Assembly (NCBI GenBank): GCA_963835685.1
Contig: CAWIGI010000013.1
Location: forward strand, 186,001-250,000
Reading direction: 5' to 3'
From: DATAGF01 sp963835685
GTDB taxonomy: Bacteria; Actinomycetota; Thermoleophilia; Miltoncostaeales; Miltoncostaeaceae
DNA: 64,000 nt
A model generated the notes under the pieces. It did no database searches, was not told where the DNA came from, and saw nothing but the letters and a program-made list of their open reading frames with translations. A program made the translations under genes and the position numbers. Position 1 is the first letter of the stretch. Every line of letters begins with the position of its first letter. Shown in pieces: positions 44,997-53,101 of this stretch.

Positions 44997-46257
44997 GGGT
45001 CAGGTCGCCGGCCGGGATCGTCGGCTCCACGAGCAGGGTCTGGAAGGCGTCGAACGCCGGCCCGAACGGCACGACCTGCGAGATCGCCGAGGCGACGGGC
45101 GCGTCCGGCAGCAGCCCCAGCGCGAGCAGCGGCAGGGCGAGCATCAGCGCGACGAGCAGCGCGGTCCGCGTCTCGCGCGCGAGCGCCCCGGCGAGCACGC
45201 CGAACGCGCCGAACGCGAGCCCGGCGAGGATCAGCGCGATCAGCCACAGCCCCCAGCGCCCCACCGCCAGCGAGGTGAAGACGGCCACGCCGGCCAGCAG
45301 GAGCAGCCCCACAAGGAGGCAGGCGGACGCGGTGAAGGCCATCTTCTCGGCGACGAGCGAGGGCGACGAGATCAGGCCGCGGCGCAGGCGCGCGAGCGCG
45401 TGGTCCTCGCGCTCGGAGGACATGGCGGCGGCCGCCAGGAGCACCCCGGCCAGCCCCAGGCTCACCAGCAGCGCCCCGGCGAAGCCGAAGGCCGACAGCG
45501 GCTCGCGCCCCTCGGCGGCCTCGTCCACCTCGATCTCGATCGGCGCCCGGATCGCGTTGGCGGCGGGTCTGGCGAGGTCGAGGTTCCCCTGGGTCTCGTC
45601 GATGAAGTTGAGCAGCGGGGCCAGGCGGCGCGCCGCCGCGTCCTCGCCCGCCTCGCGCAGCTGCCGCTGGACGTCGAGCACCAGGACGCGGCTGCGGCGC
45701 AGGCCCAGGGCGTCCCCGCTGCGGCCGAGGACGCTGAGCTCGCCACCCTCGACGACGAGGTCGACGAGCCGCAGGACCTGGTCAACGTACCCGGTCGCGA
45801 GGCTCTGGTTGAGACGGAAGACCGCCGCCTCGAGGCGGCGCTGGATCGCGTCGGCCTCGATGGGGGAGCGCCGGCTCGTGGTCAGCCCGAGCACCGGCTG
45901 GCGCACGCCGGACTGCAGGTCGCCGATGAACCCCTCCGGGATCGTGAGCACGGCCGACACCCGGCCCTCCTCGAGCGCCGCCGCGGCGGCCTCGGCGTCG
46001 AGCTCGCGCACGTTGACGTCCTCCGAGAGGCGCTCGACGTAGTCGTCGATCGACAGCCGCCGGTCGCCCACCTCCACCGAGCGCCCCGCCGTGTCCTCGA
46101 TCACCAGCGCCACGTCCGGGCGCCGCTCGTCCGACTGCAGCGCGAGGGCCACGAGCAGCGCCACCAGCAGCGGGTAGGCCACGAGCACGAGCAGCAGCGC
46201 CGGCGAGCGGCCGAGCAGCCGCGCGTCCTTGCGGAAGATGAGTGACGCGGCCCTCAC
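44917..46257 (-). CDS. ABC-2-type transporter permease
   Basis: The 446-residue protein has one N-terminal helix (ALLLVLVAYPLLVALLVALAL), a large extracytoplasmic domain of about 200 residues, and five C-terminal helices (ALLVSLGLAGVLLAAAAM to HLALLAVAFGGLAAWAV). This is the ABC-2/YhgE layout of drug, lipid or polysaccharide exporters. The ATP-binding subunit is encoded just upstream, overlapping by 4 bases. Substrate unknown. Confidence 0.88.
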   Translation of the reverse strand: MRAASLIFRKDARLLGRSPALLLVLVAYPLLVALLVALALQSDERRPDVALVIEDTAGRSVEVGDRRLSIDDYVERLSEDVNVRELDAEAAAAALEEGRVSAVLTIPEGFIGDLQSGVRQPVLGLTTSRRSPIEADAIQRRLEAAVFRLNQSLATGYVDQVLRLVDLVVEGGELSVLGRSGDALGLRRSRVLVLDVQRQLREAGEDAAARRLAPLLNFIDETQGNLDLARPAANAIRAPIEIEVDEAAEGREPLSAFGFAGALLVSLGLAGVLLAAAAMSSEREDHALARLRRGLISSPSLVAEKMAFTASACLLVGLLLLAGVAVFTSLAVGRWGLWLIALILAGLAFGAFGVLAGALARETRTALLVALMLALPLLALGLLPDAPVASAISQVVPFGPAFDAFQTLLVEPTIPAGDLTLTFGHLALLAVAFGGLAAWAVQRRAA

Positions 46258-46985
46258 GCCGGGCCCTCCACGAGCCGGATGAAGGCCAGCTCGGCGGCCT
46301 CGGCGTCCTCACCGGCGCCGATGCCGTGGTCGCGCAGCAGCTCGGCCGGGCTGCCGCTGAACAACAGGCGCCCGGCCGCGAGCACGGCGATGCGGTCGCC
46401 GTGGCGCATGGCCTCGTCCACGGACTGGGTGGAGAACATCACCGCCATGCCGCCGTCGCGCAGCTCGTCCAGCCAGGCCCACAGGCGGTGGCGCTGGTCG
46501 GGGCTGAGGGTGGCCGTCGGCTCGTCGAGCAGCAGCGCGCTCGGACGGCCGGCGAGCGCGATCGCCAGGTTGAGGCGCTGGAGCGTTCCCGTGGACAGCT
46601 TGCCGGCCGGCTGGTCGGCGAACCGGTCCAGGTCGGCGCGCCCCAACAGCCCGCCGGCGGCCGCGTCCGGGTCCTCGGCGTTCTCGAGGGCGGCGAACAG
46701 GCGCAGGTTCTCGCGCGTCGTCAGACGCGGGTAGAGCGAGGGCCGCTGGGGCACCCACCCGACCCGCGGGGCCACGCCGTCGGCCCAGGCCACCGTGCCC
46801 GCGCTCGCCCGGGAGACCCCCGCCAGGATCGTCAGCAGGGTCGTCTTGCCGGCGCCGTTCGGCCCGACCAGCGCGACGGACTCCCCGCCGAACAGCTCCA
46901 GGTCGACGCCGTCCAGGGCCGCGAAGTCGCGGTAGAGGCGGCGCAGGCCGCTCGCCACCAGCAGAGGCGCGCCGGGCGCGGTCAC
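46254..46985 (-). CDS. ABC transporter ATP-binding protein
   Basis: The 243-residue protein has Walker A GPNGAGKTT, Q-loop GWVPQRPSLYPRLTTREN, a signature LSTGTLQRLNLA (LSGGQ variant), and Walker B ALLLDEPTATL. The switch-loop histidine is replaced: the segment reads MFSTQSVDEAM, with Gln. It pairs with the ABC-2 permease encoded directly downstream. The altered signature and switch are worth noting but occur in some exporters. Confidence 0.93.
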   Translation of the reverse strand: MTAPGAPLLVASGLRRLYRDFAALDGVDLELFGGESVALVGPNGAGKTTLLTILAGVSRASAGTVAWADGVAPRVGWVPQRPSLYPRLTTRENLRLFAALENAEDPDAAAGGLLGRADLDRFADQPAGKLSTGTLQRLNLAIALAGRPSALLLDEPTATLSPDQRHRLWAWLDELRDGGMAVMFSTQSVDEAMRHGDRIAVLAAGRLLFSGSPAELLRDHGIGAGEDAEAAELAFIRLVEGPA

Positions 46986-47073
46986 CGGGCCGGTCAGGAC
47001 GCGAGCCCGCTCATCGAGCGCGATTGTAGATCACCCCCGAGCCGCTCCCTGGCGCATCGCGTCGCGGCTCCGC

Positions 47074-47079
47074 TAGCCT
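47074..47079 (+). promoter_or_regulatory. -10 box of a leaderless transcript
   Basis: TAGCCT ends 8 bases before ATG 47088. No ribosome-binding site is present. Confidence 0.5.
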
Positions 47080-47087
47080 GGGATCGC

Positions 47088-47843
47088 ATGTCATCCCGAC
47101 CCAGGTACCCGGCCGAAGCGGGGCGCGCGGCCAGGAGCCGGCGCGGGCTGCGGCGCGACCGCCGGGCGATCATCTCGGCGGCGATCCCGGTTGCGGCGGT
47201 CGTCATCCTCGCGCTGATCCTGAGCTTCGGCGGCGGCGGGACGGCCTCCGACGCCTCCGGGCCGCTCGCGACGCCCGCGCCTCCCCCGGCCGAGTCGGGG
47301 TCCGGGGGCCGCCCGCCCGAGCTGGTGATCGCCCGCGGCGAGGGGATCGACGTGCATCTGCCGGTCGACGCGGAGCGGGTGACGGCGGCGATGTTCCACC
47401 CGGTCAACGACGCCGCGGCGATCGGCCTCGAGAGCGCCGGCTCCCTCGACGTCCACCAGGCCGACCGCGGCGACCGCATCGGCCCGGAGACCGCGGGCCT
47501 GGACGTCGGGGCGCCCGCCGGGACGACCGTCTTCTCGCCGGTCAACGGCGAGATCGCGGGCGTCAGCGACTACGTGATCTCGGGCCGGATCGAGGGCTAC
47601 GAGATCATCGTCACGCCGTCGGTGGCCGCCAGCGGCCTCGTGCTGCGCCTCACCCACCTGGACGAGCCCCCGGGCGCCGAGCGGCCCAGCGTGGGCACGC
47701 CGGTCCGGGTCGGGGCGACGCCGCTCGGCCGGGTACGCGACTTCTCCGCGGTCGCCCGCCAGGAGCTGTCGGAGTTCACGAACGACGACGGCAACCACGT
47801 GCACATGGAGCTCGTCCGCACCGAGGCGGACCTGATCCCCTAG
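47088..47843 (+). CDS. membrane-anchored M23 peptidase-like protein, degenerate metal site
   Basis: The 251-residue protein has one N-terminal helix (IISAAIPVAAVVILALIL), a Pro/Gly linker and a LytM/M23 domain: AGLDVGAPAGTTVFSPVNGEIAG, a strand with YEIIVTPS, LRLTHLD, and GNHVHMELV. HxH is present, but the first zinc histidine (H-x3-D before GLD) is replaced by Thr in ETAGLD. It may be an inactive LytM regulator of amidases rather than an endopeptidase. The start is fixed by the -10 box just upstream. Confidence 0.8.
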   Translation: MSSRPRYPAEAGRAARSRRGLRRDRRAIISAAIPVAAVVILALILSFGGGGTASDASGPLATPAPPPAESGSGGRPPELVIARGEGIDVHLPVDAERVTAAMFHPVNDAAAIGLESAGSLDVHQADRGDRIGPETAGLDVGAPAGTTVFSPVNGEIAGVSDYVISGRIEGYEIIVTPSVAASGLVLRLTHLDEPPGAERPSVGTPVRVGATPLGRVRDFSAVARQELSEFTNDDGNHVHMELVRTEADLIP

Positions 47844-47875
47844 CGGCGACCCCGGGCGGCGTGTCAACCGACCGC

Positions 47876-47881
47876 TAGGGT
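47876..47881 (+). promoter_or_regulatory. -10 box deciding the phosphodiesterase start
   Basis: TAGGGT overlaps the first possible GTG (47880) and lies 7 bases before the second (47889), so the second GTG is the likely start of a leaderless message. Confidence 0.45.
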
Positions 47882-47888
47882 GGCCGCC

Positions 47889-48662
47889 GTGCGGGCGCTA
47901 CTGGTCGGCGACGTGGTGGGCGGCGTGGGGCTGCGGGCCGTGCTGGCGCGGCTGCCGGACCTCCGCGAGGCTCACCGCCCGGACGTGGTGGTCGTGAACG
48001 CCGAGAACGCGGCCGCGGGGGCGGGGACGTCGCCGCGTCAGGCGCACGACCTCCTCGACGCGGGCGTCGACGTCCTCACCGGCGGGAACCACACCCTCCA
48101 GAAGCGCGAGATCTACCCCGTGCTGGCGACCGAGCCCCGGGTGCTGCGCCCGGCGAACATCGCGGTCGAGGCCCCGGGCAGCGGGTCGGTGACCGTCGAG
48201 ACGGCGGCCGGCCCGGTGAGCGTCGTCAACGTCATGGGATCGGTGTTCATGACGGCCGCCCACAGCCCGTTCGCGGTCATCGACGACCTCGTCGCCGAGG
48301 CCCGCCGCCGGGCGGACGTGGTGCTGGTCAACGTCCACGCCGAGGCCACCAGCGAGAAGATCGCGCTGGGCTGGCACCTCGACGGGCGGGTCTCGGCGGT
48401 GTTCGGCACGCACACCCACGTCCAGACCGCCGACGCCCGCGTGCTGCCGAAGGGGACCGCCTACGTCAGCGACCTGGGCATGACGGGGCCCCACGACTCG
48501 GTGATCGGGGTCCGCACCGACCTCATCCTCCAGCGCTTCCTCACCGGCAGCCCGGGACGGTTCGAGCCGGCGGACGAGAACGTGCTGGTCCAGGGCGCCG
48601 TCGTCGAGATCGGAGCGGACGGCCGCGCGACCGCGATCGAGACCTTCAGCGTCTCCGAATAA
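47889..48662 (+). CDS. ymdB: YmdB-family 2',3'-cyclic-nucleotide 2'-phosphodiesterase
   Basis: The 257-residue metallophosphoesterase has ALLVGDVVGGVGLRAV, VVVNAENAAAG, DVLTGGNHTL, VNVHAEATSEKIALGWHLDG and VFGTHTHVQTAD, then TDLGMTGPHDSVIG-like SDLGMTGPHDSVIG. These supply the di-iron ligands of the YmdB family, which hydrolyses cyclic nucleotides and influences biofilm formation and sporulation in Bacillus. The family's VDFHAEATSEK has Asn for Asp here, in a GTCAAC hexamer (48327-48332). Confidence 0.93.
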   Translation: MRALLVGDVVGGVGLRAVLARLPDLREAHRPDVVVVNAENAAAGAGTSPRQAHDLLDAGVDVLTGGNHTLQKREIYPVLATEPRVLRPANIAVEAPGSGSVTVETAAGPVSVVNVMGSVFMTAAHSPFAVIDDLVAEARRRADVVLVNVHAEATSEKIALGWHLDGRVSAVFGTHTHVQTADARVLPKGTAYVSDLGMTGPHDSVIGVRTDLILQRFLTGSPGRFEPADENVLVQGAVVEIGADGRATAIETFSVSE

Positions 48663-48714
48663 ACGGGGCGGTCGCTGGTTCGTGGTTGTCCCGGCGCCCG
48701 CCCCGGCGCAAGCC

Positions 48715-48785
48715 GGTGCGCCGGTCTGCCGGAGGGCCCGGCCAGGGGCCGGAGGCGCGCATGGCCGCCCGCAAGAGGCGGCCAT
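48715..48785 (+). repeat. intergenic two-hairpin repeat, copy B
   Basis: GGTGCGCCGGTCTGCCGGAG is identical to copy A. It is followed by a hairpin around GGCCCGGCCAGGGGCC and by the perfect hairpin ATGGCCGCC-CGCAAGA-GGCGGCCAT (48761-48785). It sits between ymdB and the convergent murein endopeptidase gene. Confidence 0.7.
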
Positions 48786-48799
48786 CCGCTCTGGCCGCT

Positions 48800-49432
48800 T
48801 CAAAACCGGGCATGCAGATGGTTGTCGTGCCGGGGGAGGGCGACCACGCGCTCCGGCGGCCCCGTCAGGGGGGTGCGCGGTCCGACGAAGACCACGCTCG
48901 CGCCGGCCGCCAGGAAGCGGTCAACCAGGTCCTGGGCGAGCCGCAGGTCGACCTGGGCGACCCGCGTCGGGGCGCCCTCGAGCCGGTCGCGGCGCGGGTA
49001 GTAGACGTCAACGTCGCGGCCGTTCTGGTGGGTGACGTGGCCGGGCCCCCCGAAGCGCGGGCCGAACTCGCCGCCGCGGGGGCGGCTGATGTCGCCCACC
49101 AGCACCCGGGGGGCGCCGGGGTTGGCCCGGCGGTGCGCGGCCGCGACCGCGAGGACGGCCCGGACGACCCGGTCGGAGCCCCACCGGCGCCACGGGCGGC
49201 TCGGCGAGCGCTTCAGGCCGGGGTCCCAGGTGGCGAAGTGGCGCCCCTCGGCGGGCAGGCGCACCCCGTTCGCGAGAGCCCCGGCGCCCGGCGATCCCAG
49301 CGAGGTCGAGCGGCGCCACTCGACCGGCTCGGCGCGGGGGCGGAAGGCGTCCACCAAGCCGCAGCCGGCCGACGCGAGGACGGCGGGGCCGATGAGCAGC
49401 GCGACCAGGATCGGGCGTGTGCGGCCGGGCAC
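48800..49432 (-). CDS. penicillin-insensitive murein endopeptidase-like (M74) lipoprotein
   Basis: The 210-residue protein has a lipoprotein-type signal (ILVALLIGPAVLASAGC) and an M74/MepA-like domain: a GGEFGPRFGGPGHVTHQNGRDVDVYY-type region with the H-x2-N-G-R-D zinc site (H near residue 129), and the closing HDNHLHARF with a second histidine pair. It would cut peptide cross-links in peptidoglycan from outside the membrane. M74 members are rare in Actinobacteria by my recollection. Confidence 0.85.
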   Translation of the reverse strand: MPGRTRPILVALLIGPAVLASAGCGLVDAFRPRAEPVEWRRSTSLGSPGAGALANGVRLPAEGRHFATWDPGLKRSPSRPWRRWGSDRVVRAVLAVAAAHRRANPGAPRVLVGDISRPRGGEFGPRFGGPGHVTHQNGRDVDVYYPRRDRLEGAPTRVAQVDLRLAQDLVDRFLAAGASVVFVGPRTPLTGPPERVVALPRHDNHLHARF

Positions 49433-49466
49433 CTGGGCCGACGGTAGCGCCGGCCGCCGCAGCCGC

Positions 49467-50753
49467 TCAGTCGACCAGGTACCGCGCCGCGACGGCGCGC
49501 TCGGCGCCCTGGCTGTCGGCGCCCCGGGAGCGCAGCGTCCGCCCCAGCGGCTGGCCGGCGATGCTCGGCCGCGGCCAGCAGGCCGCCAGCAGCGCGATCA
49601 GCGCCGTGTCGCGCAGCACCAGCAGCGCGATCGGAAGCGCGTCGAGGGCCACCAGGTCCCAGTAGCGGTCCGGGAAGTAGGCGAGCGTGAGCAGCATCGC
49701 GCCCGCGGCGATCCCGAAGGCCGCGCCGCCGTAGCGGCCCGCGACGAGGAAGGCGACGGGCAGCAGCCAGACCAGGAACTGCGGCGACAGCACCTTGCCG
49801 GCGACGAGGAGCGAGACGATCGTCGCGGCCGAGGCCGCCACGAACAGGCGGGCGTCGCCCGGGGCGCGGGCCCGGCGCAGACCGATCCACAGGCTCCAGG
49901 CGATCCCGCAGAGGAGCGCGACGAGCAGGGCGGTGGAGATGCCGGCGATCACCGCCGGCCCCGTGCCCTCGAGGCCCTGGCTGCCGAACGAGTTCTCCAC
50001 GGTGATGGGGATGTCGGCGAGGGCGTGGAGGCCGAGCAGGTAGGCGGAGCCGGTCGACTCGATCTGGAGCGGCCGGTCGAGGTGGTACTCGACGAGGTCC
50101 CAGGTCCCGGAGGGCGAGGCGACGGCGAACGGCGCGACGACGACGGCCAGGACGGCCAGGCACGCCGCCAGGCCGGTCCAGGCGGCCCGGGCGCCGGCCC
50201 GGTGGCGCTGCCAGATCAGGAGGACGGGCACGAGCGCGAGCGGGACGAGCTTGAGGAGCGCCGCGGTCGCCAGCAGCCCCCACGCCAGGCGGAACCGCCC
50301 GGCCGCCGCGGCCCAGAGGGTCCACGTCAGCAGCGCCGCGAGCGCAAGGTCGAACCGCGTCTGCAGCATGTTGCCCAGCAGCAGGGGGCTGACGGCGACC
50401 GCGCCCGCCGCCAGCGCCTGGCGCCGCTGGTCGAGGCCGAGCTCGCGGCCCAGCGCGAGCACGCCGAGCGCCGTGGCGCAGAGGCAGATCAGCATCAGGC
50501 CGGAGAACGCGACCTCGTAGGAGCCGGGCAGCGCGCCGGCCAGCCAGAAAAGCCCGGCCGCCAGGGGCGGGTACTCCAGCGAGAAGTCGGCGTACGGGAC
50601 CTGGCCGTCGGAGATGCGGTCGTACACGTCCCGGTAGGTGGGGATGTCCGTGATCCCGCCCTGGTCGTAGAACCCCACCAGCTGCAGGGGCACGAGCCAG
50701 ACGACGATCGCCAGGGCCACGACCAGCCAGGGGAGAAGGCGCCGGAGCGTCAT
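49467..50753 (-). CDS. GT87-like polyprenyl-phosphate-dependent glycosyltransferase
   Basis: The 428-residue polytopic protein has about ten helices and the GT-C first loop with acid residues (DQGGITDIPTYRDVYDRISDG then PYADFSLEYPP). It matches the GT87 mannosyltransferase outline (PimE family), which uses polyprenol-phosphate sugars on the outer face. It overlaps the upstream relative at ATGA. With the upstream relative it could build a lipoglycan. Confidence 0.82.
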   Translation of the reverse strand: MTLRRLLPWLVVALAIVVWLVPLQLVGFYDQGGITDIPTYRDVYDRISDGQVPYADFSLEYPPLAAGLFWLAGALPGSYEVAFSGLMLICLCATALGVLALGRELGLDQRRQALAAGAVAVSPLLLGNMLQTRFDLALAALLTWTLWAAAAGRFRLAWGLLATAALLKLVPLALVPVLLIWQRHRAGARAAWTGLAACLAVLAVVVAPFAVASPSGTWDLVEYHLDRPLQIESTGSAYLLGLHALADIPITVENSFGSQGLEGTGPAVIAGISTALLVALLCGIAWSLWIGLRRARAPGDARLFVAASAATIVSLLVAGKVLSPQFLVWLLPVAFLVAGRYGGAAFGIAAGAMLLTLAYFPDRYWDLVALDALPIALLVLRDTALIALLAACWPRPSIAGQPLGRTLRSRGADSQGAERAVAARYLVD

Positions 50754-52582
50754 GTCGCCACCGGCACGGGCACGGGCTCGCGCTCGGGCGCGCGCGCGGG
50801 GTCGGGGGCGCCCGGCGCCGGGCGGCTGGGCGGCGGCCAGTCCGGGACCAGGGCCAGCAGCGCGAAGGGGAGGAACCACGGGATGTAGAGGTAGAACCAG
50901 TGGGTCGCGGTCAGCTCGAGGCCGATCATCAGCGCCCCCGAGAGCGCGGTCATCGTCAGCAGGTCGAGCCGGCGCGGCCAGCGCAGGACGGCGAGGGCCG
51001 CGATGCCGACCAGCACCATCAGGGCGATCTGAACGGGGCGCAGGCCGGGGTACTGGCCCCAGATCGAGAAGGGCGAGTCCCGCCCGAGCTGGTAGCCGAT
51101 CGTGCTCGACCAGAACGCCCGCACGCCGTCGAGGCCGTCGAGGAGCAGCACCCAGCCGGTCAGGACGGCGGCGCCCGCGAGCCCGGCGAGGTAGGCGAGC
51201 AGGGCCCGGGGCCCGCCCGGGCCGCGCGGGAACGGGCGGCGGCTCCACAGCGGCAGGAGCACCACGGGCGCGAACTTGCCGGCCAGCGCGAGCCCGAGCA
51301 TCAGGCCCCGCCCGGCCGGGTGCCGCGCCACCACGAGGCCCCAGATGAGCGCCGCGGCGACCAGGGAGTCGTTGCTGTTCGTCTCGAGGGCGAAGGCCGT
51401 GAAGGGGAAGGCCGCCCAGGCGAGCGCCAGCCCGAGCCCGAGCCGCAGGCCCGACAGGCTCCACCCGAGCGCGAGCATGCCGGCCAGGCAGAGGACGTCG
51501 AAGAGGGTGGCCGCGCCGTGCGCGGACGGGAGCGCGTCCCAGGTGCCCTCCCAGGGCTGGGCGAGCTCGAACGGCACGTAGGAGATGTAGGTCAGCGGGC
51601 CGTACGTGTCGCAGGTGCCGCAGTCGGTGGGCATCGTCCCGTAGGGGGTCGCCCCGTGGGCGATGCGGTCGGCGCCGATCACGCCCGCGTAGCCGACGTC
51701 GATGACGTTCGAGTCGAACGCGTTGAGGCCGAAGCGCAGGGCGAGGGCGGCCACCAGCAGGCTCGCCAGGAGCCAGGTGGGGAGCCAGCCGCCGAAGACG
51801 GGCCGCCGCGGTCCGTCGCGCGCCTGGGCCTCCTCGTCGCCCGGCGGCGCCGGCCGGGCAGCCCGCACCCGCGCGATCGCGATCCAGGCGAGGCGCGCGC
51901 CGAGGTAGACCATCGGCGGGTAGTGGAGCGGCACCGACGTGAAGATCTCGCCGCGGTTGAACCAGATCAGGGAGACGCCGAACGACAGCAGGACCAGGAG
52001 GTCGAGGGTGCGCCAGGAGAGCAGGCGTCGCGGCCGGGCGAACGGCAGGAGCGGGATCAGGAAGATCAGGCACAGCGGGATCCAGATCTGCGGCTCCGTG
52101 AGCGCGCCGCCGAACGCGCGGTCGTAGCCGCGCGCCATCGACCAGGCGACCTGCGGCCCCACCCGCACCTCGGTGATCTCGCCGCTCTCGTCGGCGACCA
52201 GCACCTGGGCCTCGACCGTCTCGGCGCCGTCGTCGTCCTCGCTCACGTAGAAGGCCGTGTGGACCCTCGTGTCCTCGTCGAAGTCCACCGCGGTGCGCGA
52301 CAGCTCGCGGTCGGCGATCCAGTCCTGGAGCTCGCCCGACGTCCCCGCGATCGTGAGGACCTCGTCCTCGGTCAACGACGGCTTCGCCTCGACCTCCGGA
52401 GCCCTCAGCGCCTCCTGGATGTCTCCGGCCTGCTTGGCCACCGCGCTCACGATGCCGTCGGCCGCGCCCGCCGCCTCGGCCGGCGTGGGGTCGCGGACGG
52501 CTCCGTCGGTGGCACCGGCGGCGGCCGTCGCTCCGGCGAGGAGGGCGGCGGCCGCCATCGCGATGGCGACGCCCCGCCTCAT
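50750..52582 (-). CDS. membrane glycosyltransferase-like protein with exported N-terminal domain
   Basis: The 610-residue protein has a signal peptide (AIAMAAAALLAGATAAAG), an extracytoplasmic region of about 140 residues with a PepSY-like pattern (KPSLTEDEVLTIAGTSGELQ, then AQVLVADESGEITEVRVGPQ), and then about 12 helices with GT87-like features: the acid loop DSNVIDVGYAGVIGADRIAHG, PYGTMPTDCGTCDTYGPLTY, and LALAGKFAPVVLLPLW. It may sense or bind a product in the first domain. Substrate unknown. It is encoded 5 bases after GtrA. Confidence 0.8.
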   Translation of the reverse strand: MRRGVAIAMAAAALLAGATAAAGATDGAVRDPTPAEAAGAADGIVSAVAKQAGDIQEALRAPEVEAKPSLTEDEVLTIAGTSGELQDWIADRELSRTAVDFDEDTRVHTAFYVSEDDDGAETVEAQVLVADESGEITEVRVGPQVAWSMARGYDRAFGGALTEPQIWIPLCLIFLIPLLPFARPRRLLSWRTLDLLVLLSFGVSLIWFNRGEIFTSVPLHYPPMVYLGARLAWIAIARVRAARPAPPGDEEAQARDGPRRPVFGGWLPTWLLASLLVAALALRFGLNAFDSNVIDVGYAGVIGADRIAHGATPYGTMPTDCGTCDTYGPLTYISYVPFELAQPWEGTWDALPSAHGAATLFDVLCLAGMLALGWSLSGLRLGLGLALAWAAFPFTAFALETNSNDSLVAAALIWGLVVARHPAGRGLMLGLALAGKFAPVVLLPLWSRRPFPRGPGGPRALLAYLAGLAGAAVLTGWVLLLDGLDGVRAFWSSTIGYQLGRDSPFSIWGQYPGLRPVQIALMVLVGIAALAVLRWPRRLDLLTMTALSGALMIGLELTATHWFYLYIPWFLPFALLALVPDWPPPSRPAPGAPDPARAPEREPVPVPVAT

Positions 52583-52586
52583 GCTG

Positions 52587-53039
52587 CTACCGGAAGGACC
52601 AGCGGCGGTTGAGCAGGAAATTGATCGGCATGACGGCGGCGATCGCCAGCGCCTGGGCGGGGACCTCCGGGCTTCCCGCGCTCACCAGCAGCTCCAGGAG
52701 CAGGAGGTTGAGCCCGAGGGCCACGAGGCTCACGGTCAGGTACCGGATGCCCTGCTGCAGAGCCGACAGCCCGTGGCGGCGGAAGGTCCAGAACTTGTTC
52801 CAGAGGAAGTTGTTGGTCCAGGCGACGCAGAAGGCCCCGACGGCGGCGAGCGCGTAGTGGGCGTCCGCGACGTGCACGAGGACCGAGAACACCGCGAGGT
52901 TGACGAGGTAGCCCGACGCTCCGACCAGGCAGAAGCGGACGAGCTGCTCCCAGTCCGAGCGTCTGGCGCGGCGGATGTTCGGCACGCGAAGGACGCGCGC
53001 CTCCGTCGAGGGCACGGGCTGGGCTTCCCGAATCGGCAC
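52587..53039 (-). CDS. GtrA-family membrane protein
   Basis: The 150-residue protein has four helices with the GtrA pattern: VRFCLVGASGYLVNLAVFSVL, AFCVAWTNNFLWNKFWTFRR and LLLLELLVSAG, ending MPINFLLNRRWSFR. GtrA proteins are thought to flip polyprenol-linked sugars and so feed the GT87-like enzymes encoded next to it. Start codon ATG. Confidence 0.92.
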   Translation of the reverse strand: MPIREAQPVPSTEARVLRVPNIRRARRSDWEQLVRFCLVGASGYLVNLAVFSVLVHVADAHYALAAVGAFCVAWTNNFLWNKFWTFRRHGLSALQQGIRYLTVSLVALGLNLLLLELLVSAGSPEVPAQALAIAAVMPINFLLNRRWSFR

Positions 53040-53091
53040 GGGCCGCGATGCTACCAGAGCCCCTCCCGGCGACCGCTCCCCGCGAGGCGCC

Positions 53092-53097
53092 TAGACT
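53092..53097 (+). promoter_or_regulatory. -10 box of a leaderless transcript
   Basis: TAGACT ends 4 bases before ATG 53102 with no ribosome-binding site. Confidence 0.5.
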
Positions 53098-53101
53098 TCC
53101 G

